A stretch of 64,000 nucleotides of DNA from Sphingopyxis sp. H053 (GTDB lineage: Bacteria > Pseudomonadota > Alphaproteobacteria > Sphingomonadales > Sphingomonadaceae), in contig NZ_LNRU01000004.1 of the NCBI RefSeq assembly GCF_001468225.1, positions 248,001-312,000 on the forward strand, read 5' to 3'. Position numbers and translations under genes: made by a program. Shown in pieces: positions 33,787 to 42,135 of the stretch (within the stretch, counting starts at the first letter, position 1; each line of letters opens with the position of its first letter). The notes beneath the pieces are model-generated. The model had not been told where the DNA came from. It made no database searches and saw only the letters and a program-made list of their open reading frames with translations.

Positions 33787-34437
33787 ATGGCCCATATCCT
33801 GATCCTCGCCGCGCTGCCCGAAGAGGCCGACGCGCTGTTTTCCGGCACCGGCGACCGCGCTGACGGGCTGTTTGCCGAACGGCGGCTCGTGGTCGGTGGC
33901 CACAGCCTCACCATCGCGACCTGCGGACTCGGCAAGGTCAATGCCGCGTTGTGCGCGGGCATGCTTGGCGGCGATGCCGACCTACTGTTGATGACGGGCA
34001 CCTGCGGTTCGCTGGGCGCGGCGCCGGGCGCTTACTGGTTCTCCGAGGCGTTGCAGCATGATTATGGCGCGGTGCAGCCCGGCCTGTTTCGCCGTTACCG
34101 CGCCGGCGAATGGCCGATCGGCGAGGCCGGCGAGGCGCATTTTTCGGCGATGCCCGACCCCGGTCTCGGTCTGCCGCACGCGCGCATTGCGAGCGGCGAC
34201 AGTTTCGTCGCGTGTCCCGATGCCGCCGCCGATCTTGCAAACCTCGGCGCGACACTCGTCGATATGGAGGTTGGCGCGGTGGCGCAGGTTGCGGCGCGGC
34301 TGGGCAAGCCGTGGGCGGCGATCAAGGCGGTCACCGACGAAGCGAACGGCGACAGTGCGGGCGATTTCCACGCCAATCTCGTGCGCGCCGCGCGTGTCGC
34401 CGGGCAGGAGGTCGAGCGGCTGATCACGATGATCTGA
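33787..34437 (+). CDS. MTA/SAH nucleosidase-like phosphorylase-superfamily enzyme
   Basis: A 216-residue PNP/UDP-superfamily protein. It keeps Glu12 (LPEEADAL), the TGTCGSL loop, the purine- and ribose-site run DMEVGAVAQVA (Met160, Glu161) and the catalytic aspartate in KAVTDEAN (Asp184). It would cleave the glycosidic bond of methylthioadenosine, S-adenosylhomocysteine or a related nucleoside. Futalosine hydrolase is a relative I cannot exclude. No partner gene is adjacent. Confidence 0.82.
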   Translation: MAHILILAALPEEADALFSGTGDRADGLFAERRLVVGGHSLTIATCGLGKVNAALCAGMLGGDADLLLMTGTCGSLGAAPGAYWFSEALQHDYGAVQPGLFRRYRAGEWPIGEAGEAHFSAMPDPGLGLPHARIASGDSFVACPDAAADLANLGATLVDMEVGAVAQVAARLGKPWAAIKAVTDEANGDSAGDFHANLVRAARVAGQEVERLITMI

Positions 34438-34512
34438 CCGTCGCTTCCTCGTTCCGCGCGGGCCGCATTTGTGATAGGCTGGCGCCCGTATCGACCGCGG
34501 GAGAGACTCGTG

Positions 34513-35433
34513 ATGCGCTATCGATCTTCACTATCCATCGCTGCCGCTTGCGCGATCTTCGTCGCGCCGCTCGCTTTCGCGGCGGGCGGCGGCGGAGGGG
34601 GCGGCAGCGCGCCGCCGAGCCAGAGCAGCTACGACCCGACGGTCGATTACAAGAAAGGCGCCGACGCCTTCGCTTCGGGAAAATATGACGAGGCGGCGAA
34701 AGCGTTCAAAAAGGTCGTGTCGGCGGTGCCGAAGAATCCCCAGGCCAATTATCTGCTCGGTGCGAGCTATATGGCGCAGGGCGATTTCTCGCGCGCGGTG
34801 AAGCCGCTCGAAGCCGCGGTGCGCTATAACGAGAAGATGGTCGAGGCGCGCCGCGACCTCGGCATCACGCAGGCGAAGCTCGGCAAGGCGGAAAAGGCAG
34901 CTGAGCAGGCCGCGGCGCTGAAGGCGATGCAGGAAGGCTGCGGCGGCACCTGCGCCGATGCCGCGAAGCTCGCCGATGCGGTTGCTAAACTCGATGCGGC
35001 GGTGGCCGCGGGGCCGCAGGCGCAAAATGCGGTCGAGCCCGAGGTTCGGCTCGCCGCGGCCGAAACGCTCGATGCGACCTATGTTGCCGCCGTCGGGCTG
35101 ATCAACGAGCATCGCTACGAAGCCGCGATCGCCAAGCTCGACGCGGCGCTGTGGGCGGCGGGGCCGCATCCCGATGTGCTCACCTATCTCGGTTTCGCGA
35201 ACCGCAAGCTGAAACGCTATGACGCGGCCGAGGCCTATTATCGCGAGGCGCTTGCCATCGCGCCGGCGCATCGCGGCGCGCTCGAATATTATGGCGAATT
35301 GAAGCTCGAACGCGGCGACGTGGCGGGCGCCAGGGCACATCTGGCAAAGCTCGAGGCGATCTGCGGTTTCGGCTGTCACGAAGTCGACGAACTCAAACGC
35401 TGGATCGCGGAGGGCCGCTCATCGGCAAGCTGA
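34513..35433 (+). CDS. Exported tetratricopeptide-repeat protein
   Basis: A 306-residue periplasmic protein: signal peptide 1-24 (LAFAAGG), a glycine-rich linker, TPR units at about 45-135 (two and a half repeats from DYKKGADAFASGKYDEAAKAF) and a second TPR block at 185-270. A cysteine pair (GCGGTC) lies between the blocks and another (CGFGC) lies near the end. ATG 34513 is preceded by GGGAGAGA. It is followed, with a four-base overlap, by an exported cytochrome c-like protein, so it may act as its scaffold or partner. Confidence 0.85.
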   Translation: MRYRSSLSIAAACAIFVAPLAFAAGGGGGGGSAPPSQSSYDPTVDYKKGADAFASGKYDEAAKAFKKVVSAVPKNPQANYLLGASYMAQGDFSRAVKPLEAAVRYNEKMVEARRDLGITQAKLGKAEKAAEQAAALKAMQEGCGGTCADAAKLADAVAKLDAAVAAGPQAQNAVEPEVRLAAAETLDATYVAAVGLINEHRYEAAIAKLDAALWAAGPHPDVLTYLGFANRKLKRYDAAEAYYREALAIAPAHRGALEYYGELKLERGDVAGARAHLAKLEAICGFGCHEVDELKRWIAEGRSSAS

Positions 35434-36320
35434 TCGCGCTCGCGGCGCTGCTCCTTGGCGTCGCGGCGACGCGGAATGCGCCGCCGGCTTTCGAACAACT
35501 GCGCTGGACCGCGCCGGGGTCCGAACGGGCGCTTTTGTCGGAGCAGCCCGCGAGTTGCCTTGCCAGCGACACGCCGCTCGTCCGCAGCGGCCGAGCGCTG
35601 TTCGGGGCGCCGACTTTGCTCGGCGGACAGGCGGCGAAGGCGGGGCTAAGCTGCGCGAGTTGCCATATCAACGGCCGCGACAATCCGCATTTCCTGCTCA
35701 CAGGCGTGTCGGCGGCGCCGGGGACGGCCGACGTCACGAACAGCTTTTTCAGCGCCGCGCGCGGCAATGGTCGCTTCGACCCCGTTGCGATTCCCGATCT
35801 CGCGATGCCGGGAAAGGTCGCGCGCGATCCCGATACGCGCGCGCTCGAAGCCTTTGTCCGCAACCTGATCGTCGAGGAGTTCGGCGGGCAGGAGCCGACC
35901 CCCGCGATGCTCGACGCGCTCGCTACCTATGTTCGCGCGGTGCGCGCTTGCCCGGTCGAGGAGCGGATTGGGCGGCGTCTCGGCGATCAGCTTTCGGCCA
36001 TCGACGACGGCGTCGCGGGCGCAGAGCTGATGCTCGATCGCGCCGACCCGCAAGGCGCGCGGCTGGCAATCGCGTCGATGCGCCATCAACTTGGACTGAT
36101 CGCCGAACGCTATTCCGGATCGGGGCTGGCACGCGAGCGCGAAGGGTTGCTCGCCGCATCGCGCGCGTTGCAGGCGATCGGCGATGGCGACGTCGCGCGG
36201 ATCGGGCCGGCGCTCGCGCGCTGGAAAGGCGAATTCGACACGGGGCTCGCAAAACGGCTGCGCCGCGCCGAGGCGCGCTCGCTGTACGACGCGAACCGTC
36301 TGGCGAAATCGCTGCGCTAG
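35430..36320 (+). CDS. Exported c-type cytochrome (peroxidase-like), unusual start
   Basis: From CTG 35430 the product is 296 residues with a signal peptide (IALAALLLGVAA) and a single haem motif CASCH at about 75-79, followed by INGRDNPHF. FSAARGNGRFDPV and DLAMPGKVARDPDTRALEAFVRNLIVEEF resemble the MauG/cytochrome c peroxidase group, but the second haem domain is absent and the last 150 residues are helical without a known fold. No ATG, GTG or TTG precedes the signal sequence. The CTG overlaps the upstream stop as CTGA, the same geometry as ATGA coupling, so I take it as the start. TTG 35535 would lose the signal peptide. Confidence 0.65.
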   Translation: MIALAALLLGVAATRNAPPAFEQLRWTAPGSERALLSEQPASCLASDTPLVRSGRALFGAPTLLGGQAAKAGLSCASCHINGRDNPHFLLTGVSAAPGTADVTNSFFSAARGNGRFDPVAIPDLAMPGKVARDPDTRALEAFVRNLIVEEFGGQEPTPAMLDALATYVRAVRACPVEERIGRRLGDQLSAIDDGVAGAELMLDRADPQGARLAIASMRHQLGLIAERYSGSGLAREREGLLAASRALQAIGDGDVARIGPALARWKGEFDTGLAKRLRRAEARSLYDANRLAKSLR

Positions 36321-36424
36321 CTCGCGCCATCGGCAATCATGTTGCGCCGCAGCACCCATTCTGTTAGGGGCGCGGCGTTTCGCGGCGCTCCGGGCGCTGC
36401 CCCCTTCCAATAAGGCCCTTCCGC

Positions 36425-38257
36425 ATGTCTTTGCGCAATATCGCCATCATCGCGCACGTCGATCATGGCAAGACCACCCTCGTCGACCAGCTGTTCCGCC
36501 AGTCGGGCACGTTCCGCGACAACCAGCGCGTCGAAGAGCGCGCGATGGATTCGAACGATCTGGAAAAGGAACGCGGGATCACGATCCTTGCGAAGTGCAC
36601 CTCGGTCGAGTGGGGCGAAGGCGCCGACCTGACGCGCATCAACATCGTCGACACCCCGGGCCACGCCGATTTCGGCGGTGAGGTCGAGCGTATCCTCAGC
36701 ATGGTCGACGGCGTCATCCTGCTCGTCGATGCGGCCGAGGGCCCGATGCCGCAGACCAAGTTCGTCACCGGCAAGGCGCTCGCGCTGGGCCTCAAGCCGA
36801 TCGTCGTCGTCAACAAGATCGACCGCAGCGACGCGCGCGCCGCCGAAGTGCTCGACGAAGTGTTCGAACTGTTCCTGACGCTCGAGGCCAATGACGAACA
36901 GCTCGACTTCCCGATCCTTTACGCCTCGGGCCGCGGCGGCTTCGCCTCGGACAGCCCCGAAGCGCGCGAAGGCACGCTCGAGCCGCTGTTCAAGACGATC
37001 GTCAGCCATGTGCCCGAACCCGGCCTGCCCGAAGACGGTCCCTTCACCTTCCTCGCGACGCTGCTCGACCGCGACAATTTCATCGGCCGCATCCTGACCG
37101 GCCGCGTCCAGTCGGGCACGATCAAGGTCAACCAGCCGATCCACGCGATCGACATGGATGGCAAGGTCATCGAGACCGGCCGCGCGTCGAAGCTGCTCGC
37201 GTTCCGCGGGCTCGAGCGCGTTCCCGTCGAGGAAGCGCGCGCGGGTGACATCGTCGCGATCGCGGGTCTCGCGCAGGCGACCGTCGCGAACACCATCGCC
37301 GACACCAGCGTCAGCGAACCGATCGCCGCGCAGCCGATCGATCCGCCGACGCTGTCGATGCGCTTTGCCGTGAACGATTCGCCGATGGCGGGCCGCGAGG
37401 GCAGCAAGGTGACGAGCCGCATGATCCGCGACCGCCTGTTCCGCGAAGCCGAAACCAACGTCGCGATCCGCATCACCGAAAGCGCCGACAAGGACAGCTT
37501 CGAAGTCGCGGGCCGCGGCGAGCTTCAGCTCGGCGTGCTCATCGAAACGATGCGCCGCGAAGGCTTCGAACTCGGCATCAGCCGCCCGCGCGTGCTGTAT
37601 GGCGAGGACGAGGCCGGCAAGCGCACCGAACCGTATGAAACCGTCGTCATCGACGTCGACGACGAACATTCGGGCACGGTCGTCGAGAAGATGCAGGTCC
37701 GCAAGGCCGACCTCACCGACATGCGTCCGTCGGGTGGCGGCAAGACGCGCATCACCTTCTCGGGCCCGTCGCGCGGCCTGATCGGCTATCATGGCGAATT
37801 CCTGTCCGACACGCGCGGCACCGGGATCATGAACCGCCTGTTCGAGAAATATGGCCCGTACAAGGGCACGATCGAAGGCCGCAAGAATGGCGTCCTGATC
37901 TCGAACGGCAATGGCGAAGCCGTCGCCTACGCCCTTGGCCCGCTCGAAGAGCGCGGCATCCTCTTCGTCTCGCCCGGCGAGGCGCTCTATGAGGGCATGA
38001 TCATCGGCGAGAATGCGAAGCCCGACGATCTTGAGGTCAACCCGATGAAGTCGAAGCAGCTCACGAACTTCCGTTCGACGGGCAAGGACGACGCGATCCG
38101 CCTGACCCCGCCGAAGCGCATGACGCTCGAACAGGCGATCGCCTATATCGACGACGACGAGATGGTCGAAGTGACCCCCAAGAATATCCGCATCCGCAAG
38201 ACGCTGCTCGACCCGCACGAGCGCAAGAAAGCGTCGCGCAAGAAGGAAGCGGCCTAA
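36425..38257 (+). CDS. typA: Ribosome-associated GTPase TypA/BipA
   Basis: A 610-residue translational GTPase. It has G1 AHVDHGKTT (10-18), the switch region ERGITI, G3 DTPGHADFGGE, G4 NKIDR and G5 ASG, then EF-G-like domains II, III and V and the BipA C-terminal domain (LEERGILFVSPGEALYEGMIIGE, FRSTGKDDAIRL). It binds ribosomes during assembly and in cold or stress conditions. The length matches the family. It is a single gene with a strong terminator. Confidence 0.98.
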   Translation: MSLRNIAIIAHVDHGKTTLVDQLFRQSGTFRDNQRVEERAMDSNDLEKERGITILAKCTSVEWGEGADLTRINIVDTPGHADFGGEVERILSMVDGVILLVDAAEGPMPQTKFVTGKALALGLKPIVVVNKIDRSDARAAEVLDEVFELFLTLEANDEQLDFPILYASGRGGFASDSPEAREGTLEPLFKTIVSHVPEPGLPEDGPFTFLATLLDRDNFIGRILTGRVQSGTIKVNQPIHAIDMDGKVIETGRASKLLAFRGLERVPVEEARAGDIVAIAGLAQATVANTIADTSVSEPIAAQPIDPPTLSMRFAVNDSPMAGREGSKVTSRMIRDRLFREAETNVAIRITESADKDSFEVAGRGELQLGVLIETMRREGFELGISRPRVLYGEDEAGKRTEPYETVVIDVDDEHSGTVVEKMQVRKADLTDMRPSGGGKTRITFSGPSRGLIGYHGEFLSDTRGTGIMNRLFEKYGPYKGTIEGRKNGVLISNGNGEAVAYALGPLEERGILFVSPGEALYEGMIIGENAKPDDLEVNPMKSKQLTNFRSTGKDDAIRLTPPKRMTLEQAIAYIDDDEMVEVTPKNIRIRKTLLDPHERKKASRKKEAA

Positions 38258-38264
38258 AGATCAC

Positions 38265-38299
38265 GGGGGCGGCCAGCGATGGCCGCCCCCTTTTCTTTT
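38265..38299 (+). terminator. Intrinsic terminator of typA
   Basis: GGGGGCGGCCA and TGGCCGCCCCC form an 11-bp stem around GCGA, followed by TTTTCTTTT. It starts eight bases after the typA stop. Confidence 0.92.
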
Positions 38300-38343
38300 C
38301 GAACAGCGTTCCCTCGTGACGGGATGCCCATTACAGGCGTCCG

Positions 38344-39957
38344 ATGCTTCGCCTGACCGAACTGACTTTGCCGCTGCACCATGCGCCGGAGGATTTGCCC
38401 GCCGCGATCTGCAAGCGGCTGCGCATCGGCCCACGCGAGCTGGTGCGCCATGTCGTCGCGCGCCGCGCGCACGACGCGCGCGACAAGACCAACATCAAGC
38501 TGATCTATTCGATCGACGTCAATGTGAAGGATGAGGGCGCGGTGCTCGCGCGCTTTCGCAAGGACCGCAACGTCCAGCAGACCCCGAACACCGCGTACAA
38601 GTTCATCACGCAGGCGCCGAAGGGCGCCAAACGGCCGGTCGTCGTCGGCGCGGGGCCGTGCGGGTTGTTCGTCGGGCTGATCCTCGCGCAAATGGGGTTC
38701 CGCCCGATCATCCTCGACCGCGGCAAGGTCGTGCGCGAACGCACCAAGGACACGTGGGATTTGTGGCGGCGCGGCGTGCTTCACCCCGAATCGAACGTCC
38801 AGTTCGGCGAGGGAGGCGCGGGCACCTTTTCCGACGGCAAGCTCTACAGCCGGATCAAGGACCCGCGGCACCTCGACCGCAAGGTGCTCACCGAATTCGT
38901 GAAGGCGGGCGCTCCGCCCGAAATATTGACCGAAGCGCACCCGCATATCGGCACCTTCCGGCTGGTGACGATGGTCGAAAGCCTGCGCGAGACGATCGAG
39001 GGGCTGGGCGGCGAATATCGCTGGCAGCACAAGGTCGACGGGCTCGACATCGCCACCGACGGGGCGGGCGAGCGCCGCGTCCAGGGCCTGCACCTGGCGG
39101 GTGGTGAGTATATCGAGGCCGACCGCGTCATCCTCGCCGTCGGCCACAGCGCGCGCGACACCTTTGCGATGCTCCACGCGGCGGGCGTCCATGTCGAGGC
39201 GAAGCCCTTTTCGATCGGCGTCCGCATCGAGCATCCGCAATCGTGGATCGACACCTCGCGCTTTGGCGCCGACGCGGGCAACCCGATCCTCGGCGCCGCC
39301 GAATATCATATCTCGCACCACTGCAAGAACGGGCGCACCGTCTACAGCTTCTGCATGTGTCCCGGCGGCACCGTCGTCGCAGCAACCTCCGAGGAAGGGC
39401 GCGTCGCGACCAACGGCATGAGCCAATATTCGCGCAACGAGCGCAACGCCAATTCGGGCTTCGTCGTCGCGATCGATCCCGAACGCGACTATCCCGGCGA
39501 TCCGCTCGCGGGCCTCGCCTTCCAGCGGCACTGGGAATCGCTCGCCTTTGTCGCGGGCGGCTCGAACTATCGGGCACCCGCGCAGCGCGTCGGCGATTTC
39601 CTCGCGGGGCGCCCGTCGACGTCGCTCGGCAGCGTCGTGCCGTCGTATCGGCCGGGCGTGACGCCGACCGACCTCGCCGCGTGCCTGCCCGATTTCGCGG
39701 TCGAGGCGATGCGCGAGGCGATCCCGGTGTTCGGGCGCCAGATCGCGGGATACGACCATCCCGACGTGGTGATGACGGGGGTCGAAACGCGCACCTCGTC
39801 GCCCGTGCGCTTTACCCGCGGCGAGGATTTTCAGAGCCTGAACACTGCGGGGCTGTTTCCGGCGGGCGAGGGCGCGGGCTATGCCGGGGGCATATTGTCG
39901 GCGGCGGTCGACGGCATCAAGGTCGCCGAGGCGGTCGCGCGGAGCTTGATGCCATGA
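38344..39957 (+). CDS. COG2509-type FAD-dependent dehydrogenase
   Basis: A 537-residue flavoprotein: an N-terminal ~90-residue RNA-binding-like ferredoxin-fold region ([23 protein letters not shown]), then a FAD Rossmann fold ([17 protein letters not shown], about 100-114), [21 protein letters not shown], the cysteine run [12 protein letters not shown] and a closing [13 protein letters not shown]. The family is widely conserved and its reaction is not established. The downstream pseudouridine synthase overlaps it by four bases. Confidence 0.9.
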   Translation: MLRLTELTLPLHHAPEDLPAAICKRLRIGPRELVRHVVARRAHDARDKTNIKLIYSIDVNVKDEGAVLARFRKDRNVQQTPNTAYKFITQAPKGAKRPVVVGAGPCGLFVGLILAQMGFRPIILDRGKVVRERTKDTWDLWRRGVLHPESNVQFGEGGAGTFSDGKLYSRIKDPRHLDRKVLTEFVKAGAPPEILTEAHPHIGTFRLVTMVESLRETIEGLGGEYRWQHKVDGLDIATDGAGERRVQGLHLAGGEYIEADRVILAVGHSARDTFAMLHAAGVHVEAKPFSIGVRIEHPQSWIDTSRFGADAGNPILGAAEYHISHHCKNGRTVYSFCMCPGGTVVAATSEEGRVATNGMSQYSRNERNANSGFVVAIDPERDYPGDPLAGLAFQRHWESLAFVAGGSNYRAPAQRVGDFLAGRPSTSLGSVVPSYRPGVTPTDLAACLPDFAVEAMREAIPVFGRQIAGYDHPDVVMTGVETRTSSPVRFTRGEDFQSLNTAGLFPAGEGAGYAGGILSAAVDGIKVAEAVARSLMP

Positions 39958-40508
39958 CGGTGATCCTATTCAACAAGCCGTGGGGTGTGCTGTCGCAATT
40001 TACCGACAAGAGCATGACGGCGAGCGCGGATGGCCCGCGCGCGACGCTGTCCGACTATATCGACGTCCCCGGCGTCTATCCGGCGGGGCGGCTCGACCGC
40101 GACAGCGAGGGCCTGCTGATCCTGACCGACGACGGCGCGCTGCAGGCGCGCATTGCGTCGCCGAAGCACAAGACCCCCAAAACCTATCTGGCGCAGGTCG
40201 AGGGCGAGCCCGACGCCGCCGCGCTCGAAGCGCTGCGCCGCGGCGTCACGCTGAACGACGGCCCGACGCGCCCCGCGACCGTCCGCCGCATCGACCCGCC
40301 CCAGCTCTGGTACCGCGACCCGCCGGTGCGATACCGCAAGAGCGTCCCCGACAGCTGGATCGAATTGACGATCACCGAAGGCCGCAACCGCCAGGTCCGC
40401 CGCATGACCGCCGCGGTCGGTTATCCGACGCTGCGGCTGGTGCGCTGGCGAATCGGCGGGTGGGAGCTTGGCGAACTGGCGCCGGGGGAATGGCGCGAGG
40501 CCGGGTGA
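39954..40508 (+). CDS. 23S rRNA pseudouridine synthase, RluE-like
   Basis: A 184-residue RsuA/RluE-type pseudouridine synthase with no S4 domain. It has [13 protein letters not shown] at the start, the catalytic [14 protein letters not shown] (Asp48), KTYLAQVEG and [10 protein letters not shown]. RluE modifies U2457 of 23S rRNA. It is coupled to the preceding flavoprotein gene, which is an interesting pairing with an RNA-binding-like domain (inference). Confidence 0.92.
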   Translation: MTVILFNKPWGVLSQFTDKSMTASADGPRATLSDYIDVPGVYPAGRLDRDSEGLLILTDDGALQARIASPKHKTPKTYLAQVEGEPDAAALEALRRGVTLNDGPTRPATVRRIDPPQLWYRDPPVRYRKSVPDSWIELTITEGRNRQVRRMTAAVGYPTLRLVRWRIGGWELGELAPGEWREAG

Positions 40509-40626
40509 AAGGTCCGCGCGCAATTTCGTCATCGAACGGCGCTACACTTGTCAAAGGCCCGGTGCCCCACTATCCGTCGCGAACCTGGCCCCAGGCGCCT
40601 CGACCAGCCGACGCCGCCACCAAAGA

Positions 40627-41391
40627 TTGCTTCAGCTGAGCCCTGTTCCAGCCACTCCCTATGTCGAACAGCTCAGCATCGGGGCGGGGCGCCGCACGCT
40701 TGCCATAAGCCTGGCGGTTCTGATCCCCGCGCTCCTGCTGCTCCTGCTCCTCTCCTTTGGCTTTGAAACGGAGCCTGACTATCGCGAGGCGCGCGTCAGC
40801 GTGGTCAGCCTCGAGGCCAGCCAGATTTCGGCGGAAGCGCCCGAACCGAGCAGCGCGAAGCGCGAGCAGGCCGAAGAGCCGCCCGTGCCGCCGCAGCCGG
40901 TAACCGAAGAAGTGCTGCCCCCGCGCGCCGTGGAACCGAAGGTCCCGCCGATCATAACGACGCCGGCCGAACAGCCGCCCGCGCCGGTGCTTCCGCCGAG
41001 TCCCGTTCGTCCCCCGAGCGGAAAGGTCTATGGGCCGCCCAACACCGGCGGCTCCTCCGCCTCGCGCGATACGGAACGCGTGGGAACGGCTCCCAATGGC
41101 GAGCCGCTCTATGCGGCGGCCTGGTATCGCGAGCCGAGAGACGACGAACTGCGCGGCTATTTGTCGACCGCCAGCGGGCCCGGCTGGGGGCTGATCGCTT
41201 GCCGCACCGCGCCCGATTATCGCGTCGAGGATTGCGTCGGGCTCGACGAATATCCGAACGGATCGCAGATCAATCGCGCCGTGCTCGCCGCGGCGTGGGC
41301 GTTCCAGGTGCGGCCCCCGCGGCTTGGTGGGCGTCCGCTGGTCGGCGCCTGGGTCCGGATCAGGATCGATTATGGGACCAGGCGGCGCTAA
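40627..41391 (+). CDS. TonB-like proline-rich membrane protein
   Basis: A protein of about 254 residues with one membrane helix (about 26-45, LAVLIPALLLLLLLS), a long proline-glutamate-rich linker (PPVPPQP, PPAPVLPP) and a C-terminal ~100-residue globular domain (WYREPRDDELRGYL, RVEDC, VRIRIDY) that appears in sphingomonad TonB-like proteins. The two cysteines at ACR and EDC may pair. The start is uncertain. TTG 40627 is the first plausible codon after rluE; the longer frame from 40468 overlaps rluE. No ExbB or ExbD genes are adjacent. Confidence 0.65.
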   Translation: MLQLSPVPATPYVEQLSIGAGRRTLAISLAVLIPALLLLLLLSFGFETEPDYREARVSVVSLEASQISAEAPEPSSAKREQAEEPPVPPQPVTEEVLPPRAVEPKVPPIITTPAEQPPAPVLPPSPVRPPSGKVYGPPNTGGSSASRDTERVGTAPNGEPLYAAAWYREPRDDELRGYLSTASGPGWGLIACRTAPDYRVEDCVGLDEYPNGSQINRAVLAAAWAFQVRPPRLGGRPLVGAWVRIRIDYGTRRR

Positions 41392-41522
41392 GGTCAGGCG
41401 AAGCCGTCGACGGCAATCCGTGGCATGACTGCGGCCGGTTCGACAGGGCGGCGCGGCGCGCTTCGTGGCCATTCTTCGGCCGTATTTCAGGGCGAGGATC
41501 GAGTTTCAGGGAGGGGCATCCA

Positions 41523-42020
41523 ATGACCATGAGATCCATCGCCGCATCGCTCGCGCTGCTGTCCTGCTGCGCGTCGCCGCTACACGCCCAGACGATCGGG
41601 GACAGCACACATCTGAACGGCGCCGGCCCGGTCGCGACGGGGGGCTTCGTCGGCGCGCGCCTGCGCATCCCGCTCGGCGGAACGAAAAGCGACGAGGCAA
41701 GGACGCTTCGCGTGGGCCTGACCGTGGCGCCGATGCAGCGGAGTGAGGGGGCGGGGCTGAAAGGGCCCGCGTGGCGCATCGGCGAGGGGCTCGAATTCGG
41801 CTTCTCGGGCGATGAGCGATCGCCGCAAATCTCGCTCGCCGGGCAGCGGCTGACGCCGGCGCGCTATGCGCCCGGCCGGTCGACGCCAGCGAAGGGGCGC
41901 AGCAACATGTCCGACGCGGGGACCGTGGCGGTCGTCGTGGGCGGTCTCGCCCTCCTCGCGGGGGTCGGGCTGCTCGTCGCCCTCGATGCGTCGGACGACC
42001 CCGACCGCTGCTGCGAATAG
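41523..42020 (+). CDS. Small exported protein of unknown function
   Basis: A 165-residue protein with a signal peptide (1-22, SPLHAQ), a central beta-rich region that begins like an outer-membrane barrel strand (GGFVGARLRIPLGG), and one hydrophobic helix near the C-terminus (about 135-155, TVAVVVGGLALLAGVGLLVAL) followed by DDPDRCCE. GGGAGGGG precedes ATG 41523. I do not recognise the family. A terminal helix after a short beta region suggests anchoring in the inner membrane. Confidence 0.7.
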   Translation: MTMRSIAASLALLSCCASPLHAQTIGDSTHLNGAGPVATGGFVGARLRIPLGGTKSDEARTLRVGLTVAPMQRSEGAGLKGPAWRIGEGLEFGFSGDERSPQISLAGQRLTPARYAPGRSTPAKGRSNMSDAGTVAVVVGGLALLAGVGLLVALDASDDPDRCCE

Positions 42021-42097
42021 CCGCAGCGGCCGGACTGGGAGGCGTCTCGGCCTGAAGCGGCAGTGCAAGGATGCTCTGCTTCGCGACAAAGCCTCAT

Positions 42098-42124
42098 ATC
42101 CTTCCCCCATCGAGGGGGAAGGAT
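42098..42124. terminator. Stem-loop between convergent genes
   Basis: ATCCTTCCCCC and GGGGGAAGGAT pair perfectly around ATCGA, between the small exported protein and the receptor that ends at 42136. It can stop transcription from both sides. Confidence 0.7.
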
Positions 42125-42135
42125 AGCGGGTCCGG

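Noticed and set aside
36317..38218. Open frame of 633 codons opposite typA
   Set aside because: The antisense of a highly conserved GTPase; composition typical of a shadow frame.
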